Origin: Treponema sp. UBA6988
Lineage (GTDB): Bacteria; Spirochaetota; Spirochaetia; Treponematales; Treponemataceae
NCBI GenBank assembly: GCA_002448445.1
Contig: DJYC01000094.1
Span: forward strand, 1-27,479
Length of the DNA stretch: 27,479 bases
Direction: 5' to 3'
Positions 22,778-27,479 of the stretch are shown here, in pieces (within the stretch, counting starts at the first letter, position 1; every line of letters starts with the position of its first letter). The notes under the pieces are model-generated. The model searched no databases and was not told the origin of the DNA. It saw only the letters and a program-made list of their open reading frames with translations. The position numbers and the translations under genes were made by a program.

Positions 22778-22861
22778 ATGGTAGAGCCAAGAAAAGCACC
22801 GTCCAAGAAAATCAAGAAATCAAAGAAAAAGGCAAAAGTAAAGGAAAGATTGAAAAACTGA
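22778..22861 (+). CDS. Possible 27-residue Lys-rich peptide or remnant
   Basis: ATG 22778 opens 27 codons to TGA 22859-22861. About half of the residues are Lys or Arg (MVEPRKAPSKKIKKSKKKAK and onward). AGGGA lies at 22769-22773. The same frame is open upstream to 22742, just after a repeat, and reads SVELAREL before the Met, so this could instead be the tail of a gene destroyed by the repeat. Function is unknown; it precedes the lipoprotein gene by 62 nt. Confidence 0.3.
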   Translation: MVEPRKAPSKKIKKSKKKAKVKERLKN

Positions 22862-22923
22862 AGTTTTTAGAGGCTCCCTAAAAAGTGCATTGAAAAATTC
22901 CGATAGTAAAGCAGGGGATATTT

Positions 22924-23730
22924 ATGCTTAATTTGAATTCTAAGACAAAGAAAATTATTCTTGGGGTGGTTGCCGCCATTATCTGCATCATAACGGCATG
23001 CAGAACCGTCAAAAGCGACGACACGGGAAAAGACGGCAAGAAAAAATACAAGGTGCCAGTTTCTGAAAAATACGCAGACCCGGACAGGCTGAACATCACG
23101 GTTCCACCGTCCGTAATCGAAAAATCAGGCAGCGGAAGGGAAAAATCCACAGTTTCAAACAGCTTTTCCAGAATGAAGACAAAGGTTTGGAAGGGAAGCC
23201 AGGATTTGAACGACGAGACCGTCTATCTAAAGACAACAGATGACCCGGACGTAGTTTCTTTCGTAAACTCCGGCAACAGAAACCGCATGCTCACGGCAAA
23301 CCTTGACCTTTCCGACGGCAAGGAATACGGCATTCTTTTGGGAACAGCCCGCGACAAGGATCAAGTCTACAACCTTTCAGGCTCTGTTCTGCGCATCCAC
23401 ATTTACATTCCGGCAGAACTTGCGGCCCACGATGAACTGGCAAAGCTGAATTTTGTTTCCTATTTTAAGAACGAAAGCCTCTACAAGGTGAACCTAAAGG
23501 GGGCAATTGAAAACTTTACCTTTGACGATATTGGCGCCGGCTGGCATACCATAGAGCTTAACTTTAGGGACAAGAGGGCAAACCTTGGCTCAAAGAACGT
23601 GGCCTTTAAGCTTAACAAGAACGCAATGGAAAAGAATAAATTCATCGGAATAAACATAAAGTCTGGAACCCAGTCCAAGGCCAGCGCACAGATTCTTATA
23701 GACTGGGTGGATATAGTTCCTGCCGGCTGA
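22924..23730 (+). CDS. Lipoprotein with beta-sandwich (carbohydrate-binding-like) domain
   Basis: A 268-residue lipoprotein. A basic N-terminus (NSKTKK), a hydrophobic stretch and the box CIITAC place the acylated Cys at about residue 26, followed by a hydrophilic Lys/Asp linker. The rest (about 85-268) looks like a beta-sandwich: short hydrophobic strands, SGSVLRIHIYIPAEL, GWHTIELNF and the terminal ILIDWVDIVPAG. That ending resembles the last strands of galactose-binding/CBM-type jelly rolls, but I cannot assign a family or ligand. ATG 22924 has AGGGGA at 22913-22918. No promoter was picked out among the repeats upstream. It converges on the minus-strand exported protein with 11 nt between stops. 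Confidence 0.75.
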   Translation: MLNLNSKTKKIILGVVAAIICIITACRTVKSDDTGKDGKKKYKVPVSEKYADPDRLNITVPPSVIEKSGSGREKSTVSNSFSRMKTKVWKGSQDLNDETVYLKTTDDPDVVSFVNSGNRNRMLTANLDLSDGKEYGILLGTARDKDQVYNLSGSVLRIHIYIPAELAAHDELAKLNFVSYFKNESLYKVNLKGAIENFTFDDIGAGWHTIELNFRDKRANLGSKNVAFKLNKNAMEKNKFIGINIKSGTQSKASAQILIDWVDIVPAG

Positions 23731-23741
23731 TTTCCGGCGGG
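23719..23741. other. Hairpin between convergent stops
   Basis: CCTGCCGG (23719-23726) pairs with CCGGCGGG (23734-23741) with one wobble. It spans the stop of the lipoprotein gene and ends next to the stop of the minus-strand gene. No T-run follows on either strand. Confidence 0.4.
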
Positions 23742-25250
23742 CTAATCGTTGCTCGTAAGAACCAGCATTTTGTCGCGGGATGGATAGCAGGAGGAAGGGG
23801 TAAGCACGTAGGGCCTCATGATAATTGCACCCTCCTCTTCCACCTCTTCGTCGGGAGAGCGTGACAAAAGGTATATTCCGCTAAGAAGGGGCGTACCGGT
23901 AAAGGAGCGGAACTGGATGAATGACTGCCCCTCCATCTGGATAGATGAATATATTCCGTTGTCGTTTGCGGCATCACCGATTGCACTGTAATTTCCGTCA
24001 GAAAACTTTACTACGGTTCCGTCCAGAGTTTTCCAGGATGATGCCTTTTCCAGCTCTTCTATATATTTTTTTGCCGACTGTTCTTCATTGCCGTCTTTTT
24101 TTGTAAGCTTTGACGTGAAATTTACCTTCTTGTAGTAGCCGTCCCATACGGAGCTTTCGCTAAAGTACATGCGGACGTCGTCCTGAACGTGTATGCGGAT
24201 CTGGTCTGTGGAAATTAGTGATATGTCTATGCGGCGCTGAAGGTTCTCTATTTCCAGGTTTGTGGTGGAAATATACATGCCGTTGCGCCTTACGTTTGAA
24301 TTGTGCCAGTCAAAGACGCTTTCTTCGCCACCGTCCAAAAAGACAATCTGGCGGTCTTCGTTCCAGTCAAAGAAAATGTAGTGAACCTGGGAGCCGCGGT
24401 TTTCGGTCTTGTACCAAAGGCCTTCCAAAAAGTTTGCAAAGGTTGCAACTGTTCCATCCTGGATTTTTGCAAGTTCGCGGGCTGCAATAAGGTTTCCGGT
24501 TATGCGCTCCTGCTGCTTTATCTCGTAGAGCTGGCTGTTGCGGTTCCATTCCCAGCGGGTCTGGAGCTGGTCAGCGCTTTCCTTGTTGGCATAGTCAGAG
24601 CCGTAGACCCAGATTACGTAGCTTGCGCCAGTGGTCTGGTCAGAAATATATGAGTCGTCGCGCTCTATCTGCTGGATGAAAATGGTTCCATCCGCCCTTA
24701 GGGATGCAATCCTTTTTAGCACCGGGGATGCAGCTGTCGATGAGCGTAGGATGTGGTATACCTGCATAACAGAGTCGCCGTTTTCCAGAAAACCTTGGTA
24801 GACAAGGGCAGTGCGGTGGTCGCCGGTAATATCCATGCCTGTATAGGAAAAAGTACGCGCCTGCTGGATTTCTGTAACAAGCACGGCTGAGCGCTCGTAG
24901 GCCTTTGTAGAAGGATTGTAGAGTCCAACCAATAGCTGCATGGCTGGAGAGGATGAATTCTTTATGGCATTCACCTGGTCATCATAGCCGTCGCCGTCAA
25001 AGTCCATGCTTAGCGTGCCAAAGAGGGTTTCGTCGCTTTTAAGGGGAACAAGGGAAGACACCCCCTCTTCCGTGCCAAGGGAAAGCTCCTCCGAAGCCTC
25101 ATCCTCCACCTGCTTCTGCACCTGTGGGACGACTATTCTGGACACGGCAGTTTCTTTCTTTTCCACGGAAAAATACTGCTCGTGTATTACAAAGAGAGCG
25201 ATTGTTGCTATGGCTATGACAAAAAGAACGGCTATTATGCGGTTTTTCAT
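23742..25250 (-). CDS. Exported protein, possibly pallilysin-related
   Basis: A 502-residue protein with an N-terminal signal anchor (NRIIAVLFVIAIATIALFVI); no lipobox Cys is present. After an acidic linker comes MDFDGDGYDDQVNA, a Ca-binding FG-GAP/EF-like loop, then long beta-rich sequence (GMDITGDHRTALVYQG; WYKTENRGSQVHYIFFDW; ILLSR-type strands). This shape is like Treponema pallilysin-related adhesins, from memory of that family and not checked. No HExxH zinc motif is visible, so protease activity is not supported. Its ATG abuts the argD stop (TAA then ATG, no gap), and no ribosome site is seen, so translation likely couples to argD. The functional link with arginine synthesis is unclear; it may just share the transcript. 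Confidence 0.65.
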   Translation of the reverse strand: MKNRIIAVLFVIAIATIALFVIHEQYFSVEKKETAVSRIVVPQVQKQVEDEASEELSLGTEEGVSSLVPLKSDETLFGTLSMDFDGDGYDDQVNAIKNSSSPAMQLLVGLYNPSTKAYERSAVLVTEIQQARTFSYTGMDITGDHRTALVYQGFLENGDSVMQVYHILRSSTAASPVLKRIASLRADGTIFIQQIERDDSYISDQTTGASYVIWVYGSDYANKESADQLQTRWEWNRNSQLYEIKQQERITGNLIAARELAKIQDGTVATFANFLEGLWYKTENRGSQVHYIFFDWNEDRQIVFLDGGEESVFDWHNSNVRRNGMYISTTNLEIENLQRRIDISLISTDQIRIHVQDDVRMYFSESSVWDGYYKKVNFTSKLTKKDGNEEQSAKKYIEELEKASSWKTLDGTVVKFSDGNYSAIGDAANDNGIYSSIQMEGQSFIQFRSFTGTPLLSGIYLLSRSPDEEVEEEGAIIMRPYVLTPSSCYPSRDKMLVLTSND

Positions 25251-26420
25251 TTAGTCATGATACAAAACGGAGCGTAAAATTTCAAGACCGGCATCAAGTT
25301 CCTTCTGGCTTATGTTGAGCGGAGGAACAAGGCGCAAAGTGTGCTCTCCTGCAGTGCTGAACAAAAGACCTTTTTCAAGGCACTTCTTTTCTATTTCCGC
25401 AGGGTTAATTCCGTCCTGCATCTGGACACCGGTCATAAGGCCTTTGCCGCGGATTTCCGTTACTTCCTTTATGTTCCAGGAAGCAATGGTCTTCCTTGTG
25501 TATTCACCCTTCTCTACTACAGACGCAAGGAAAGCCGGTGTGTTCACTGTGTTAAGCACAACCTGGGCCGCCGCACATGCCAAGGGGTTACCTCCGAATG
25601 TTGACTGGTGGTCTCCCGCAGTGTAAACATCTGCCGCTTTGTTGCGGAAAAGACAAGCTCCCATTGGAACTCCGCCTGCAATTCCCTTTGCCAGGGTAAC
25701 AACGTCTGCGTCTATGTCAAGCTGTTCGCTTGCAAGGAAAGTTCCCGTCCTACCAATTCCTGTCTGAACCTCGTCGCACATTACAAGAGCACCAGCTTCA
25801 CGTGCAGCCTTTGCCGCTGCCTGTGCCCACTCCTTGTCCAGTGGAATAACTCCGCCTTCGCCCTGAACACATTCCATAAGAAGGGCACAGGTGTTGGAGT
25901 CAAAAGCTTCCTTTAGACCGTCAAAGTCATTGGCCTTGATTGTCCTAAAGCCAACCGGGTATGGAGCAAAACTTGCCGGATGGAATTTTTCCTGGCCGGT
26001 AGCCTTTATTGTTGCAAGGGTGCGTCCGTGGAAGGAGCGTTCAAGCGTTACGATTGTCTTTTTTGAATCTCCGCCTGTAAGCTGGCCGTACTTGCGGGCA
26101 AGCTTTATTGCAGCTTCGTTTGCCTCTGCACCGCTGTTGCCAAAGAAAACTCCGCTGTAGCCAGTGGCCTTGAGCAGGGAATCTGCATAGGCAACACCAA
26201 CGTCGCTTAAAAAATAGTTGCAGATGTGGATCTGCTTTGAAGCCTGCTTTGCTATTGCCTTAACAAGTGGTTTGTAGCCGTGGCCAAGGCAGTTAACCGC
26301 AATGCCCGAAAGAAAGTCAATGTATTTCTTGCCGTTTACGTCTGTAAGGGTTGAGCCCTTTCCGTTTTTGAATGTTATGTCGAATGAACCGTAATTGTTC
26401 AAAACCTTTTTGCTACCCAT
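25251..26420 (-). CDS. argD: Acetylornithine aminotransferase
   Basis: A 389-residue PLP enzyme, class-III aminotransferase, which makes N-acetylornithine from the semialdehyde with glutamate in arginine synthesis. Family features: FFGNSGAEANEAAIKLAR near residue 95, ERSFHGRTLATI, CDEVQTGIGRTG (Asp that contacts the PLP ring nitrogen) and TLAKGIAGGVPMGA with the PLP lysine, then HQSTFGGNPLACAAA. Length is normal for ArgD; related succinyl-DAP and ornithine aminotransferases share these motifs, but argB next to it settles the choice. The lysA end in the same window leaves open a dual role in lysine synthesis, as known for some ArgD. AGGAGA precedes ATG 26420; argB ends 22 nt upstream, so they form one unit. 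Confidence 0.93.
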   Translation of the reverse strand: MGSKKVLNNYGSFDITFKNGKGSTLTDVNGKKYIDFLSGIAVNCLGHGYKPLVKAIAKQASKQIHICNYFLSDVGVAYADSLLKATGYSGVFFGNSGAEANEAAIKLARKYGQLTGGDSKKTIVTLERSFHGRTLATIKATGQEKFHPASFAPYPVGFRTIKANDFDGLKEAFDSNTCALLMECVQGEGGVIPLDKEWAQAAAKAAREAGALVMCDEVQTGIGRTGTFLASEQLDIDADVVTLAKGIAGGVPMGACLFRNKAADVYTAGDHQSTFGGNPLACAAAQVVLNTVNTPAFLASVVEKGEYTRKTIASWNIKEVTEIRGKGLMTGVQMQDGINPAEIEKKCLEKGLLFSTAGEHTLRLVPPLNISQKELDAGLEILRSVLYHD

Positions 26421-26442
26421 GTCTTTCTCCTGTAAAAAAACT

Positions 26443-27330
26443 TTAGTATATCATCGTTCCAATACCGCGGTCGCTGAACATTTCTATAAGAAGTGAATGT
26501 GGAACGCGGCCGTCAATTATGTGTGTTCGTGGAACGCCACCGTTTCGCGCAAGCATGCAGCACTCAATCTTTGGAATCATGCCGCCTGCAATCGTACCGT
26601 CATCTATAAATCCCTGAACGTCTGCCAGGTGGATTCGCTGAATCAAAGAAGACGGATCGTTTACGTCCCGGAGCACGCCAGGAACGTTTGTAAGCTGGAC
26701 GAATTTTTCCGCCTTAAGGGCAACTGCAATCTTTGCAGCGGCAGTGTCTGCGTTTATGTTGTAGCGGTTGGTGTCGCCTGTTTCGCCAAGGGCAACTGTA
26801 GAAACTACCGGGATAAAGCCCTGTGCTATAAGCGAAAGCAAAATCTCCGGGTTCACTTCCGTTACCTCTCCTACAAAGCCCAAGTCTGCACCGTCCTTGT
26901 CAATTTTCTTTGCGCGTAAGAGGCCAGAGTCTACACCGCTCAAACCGACAGCCTTTCCGCCTTCCTGCAAAATCATGCCGACTATGTCCTTGTTAAGCTT
27001 ACCGGTAAGAACCATCTGAACAACTTCCATGGTCTCCGCGTCGGTGTAGCGCAAGCCGTTTACGAATTTGCTTTCCTTGCCAATTTTGTTGAGCATATTG
27101 TTTATCTCAGGACCGCCACCGTGGACAAGAACCACGTGGATTCCTATCGTGTTAAGAAGAACAATGTCTTCCATTACGTCTGCCTTGAGGTCTTCGTTTA
27201 GCATAGCGTTTCCGCCGTATTTTACAACGACGATTTTTCCGCACCAGTGCTTAAAGTAAGGGAGTGCCTGTACAAGCACGTCCGCCCAGTGTTCATTATC
27301 CAAGCGTGGATCTTCCATATTTTCTGCCAT
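26443..27330 (-). CDS. argB: Acetylglutamate kinase
   Basis: A 295-residue amino-acid kinase that phosphorylates N-acetylglutamate, the second step of arginine synthesis. Motifs are KYGGNAM (ATP), VLVHGGGPEIN (substrate), RYTDAETMEVV, NINADTAAAKIA and GGMIPKI with the catalytic Lys, ending DRGIGTMIY. The N-terminal extension before KIVVVKYGG is about 30 residues, long enough to hold the helix that arginine-inhibited hexameric forms have; inhibition is inference. A longer frame starting at TTG 27348 exists, but AGGA spaced 8 nt before ATG 27330 and the family length favour the ATG. First gene of argB-argD; the AT-rich upstream 27331-27420 must carry the promoter, yet I see no clear -35. Confidence 0.93.
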   Translation of the reverse strand: MAENMEDPRLDNEHWADVLVQALPYFKHWCGKIVVVKYGGNAMLNEDLKADVMEDIVLLNTIGIHVVLVHGGGPEINNMLNKIGKESKFVNGLRYTDAETMEVVQMVLTGKLNKDIVGMILQEGGKAVGLSGVDSGLLRAKKIDKDGADLGFVGEVTEVNPEILLSLIAQGFIPVVSTVALGETGDTNRYNINADTAAAKIAVALKAEKFVQLTNVPGVLRDVNDPSSLIQRIHLADVQGFIDDGTIAGGMIPKIECCMLARNGGVPRTHIIDGRVPHSLLIEMFSDRGIGTMIY

Positions 27331-27461
27331 ATTCTTATTCCTATACAATTGCCGATTAAAATTTAAAAACTATCTATATATAATCACAATTTTAAGTTTT
27401 AGTCCATCTGTCTAGAAAAAATCTATCAAGGGAAAAGAGTTTTGAATAATTTGAATTCAGG

Positions 27462-27479
27462 AGGGGGAAGTCTCCCCCT
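27462..27479. other. Hairpin at the window edge
   Basis: AGGGGGA (27462-27468) pairs with TCCCCCT (27473-27479), loop AGTC. It lies at the cut end, so its context and any T-run are not visible. Confidence 0.4.

Noticed and set aside
27331..27348. TTG start giving a longer ArgB
   Set aside because: ATG 27330 has a ribosome site at proper distance; the extension covers that site.

Overview
The window looks like a chromosome segment of a Treponema-type spirochaete. This is inference from protein character: several membrane or exported TPR proteins, a spirochaete-style lipobox, an RsbU/STAS/kinase partner-switching set, and a pallilysin-like exported protein. No rRNA or other species-level marker is present, so the species is not assigned. 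Base composition is moderate. Coding regions are tightly packed, while intergenic gaps are full of short REP-like repeats and hairpins.

Layout. 1-484: the 3' end of lysA (diaminopimelate decarboxylase) with a good terminator. 485-1098: a gene-free gap holding a large imperfect palindrome and a 25-nt direct repeat. 1099-2746: an HMGL-type aldolase and a flavin reductase. 2819-6285: a DNA repair operon xseA-xseB-mutL. 6286-6658: repeats and a bidirectional terminator. 6659-13484 (minus): a short exported TPR protein overlapping the start of a 2019-residue membrane TPR/coiled-coil protein built of nested 189/216-bp repeats. 13673-16718 (plus, divergent): a membrane TPR protein with an Mrr-like C-terminus, a metallophosphoesterase and a ParB-like protein, tightly coupled. 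16719-17486: a mosaic of intergenic repeats. 17577-20213: a promoter-driven operon with SpoIIE/RsbU phosphatase, STAS antagonist and HATPase anti-sigma kinase. 20313-21110 (minus): an unrecognised protein. 21282-22284: tmRNA (ssrA, minus) with its 3' end and terminator copied in a roughly 198-bp tandem array. 22285-22745: more repeats. 22924-23730: a lipoprotein. 23742-27330 (minus): argB-argD and an abutting exported protein of pallilysin-like character.

How it fits together. Housekeeping functions are lysine and arginine synthesis, mismatch repair, exonuclease VII and ribosome rescue. They sit next to two lineage-specific blocks. One is a divergent envelope/TPR cluster of five genes, likely a scaffold or signalling assembly at the inner membrane. 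The other is a three-gene partner-switching module with no sigma factor beside it. The most unusual non-coding material is (i) the ssrA 3'-end tandem array, (ii) a dispersed intergenic repeat family that keeps a conserved frame but carries different perfect hairpins at each locus, and (iii) a long, highly charged tmRNA tag. All calls are from reading the sequence; no database search was run.
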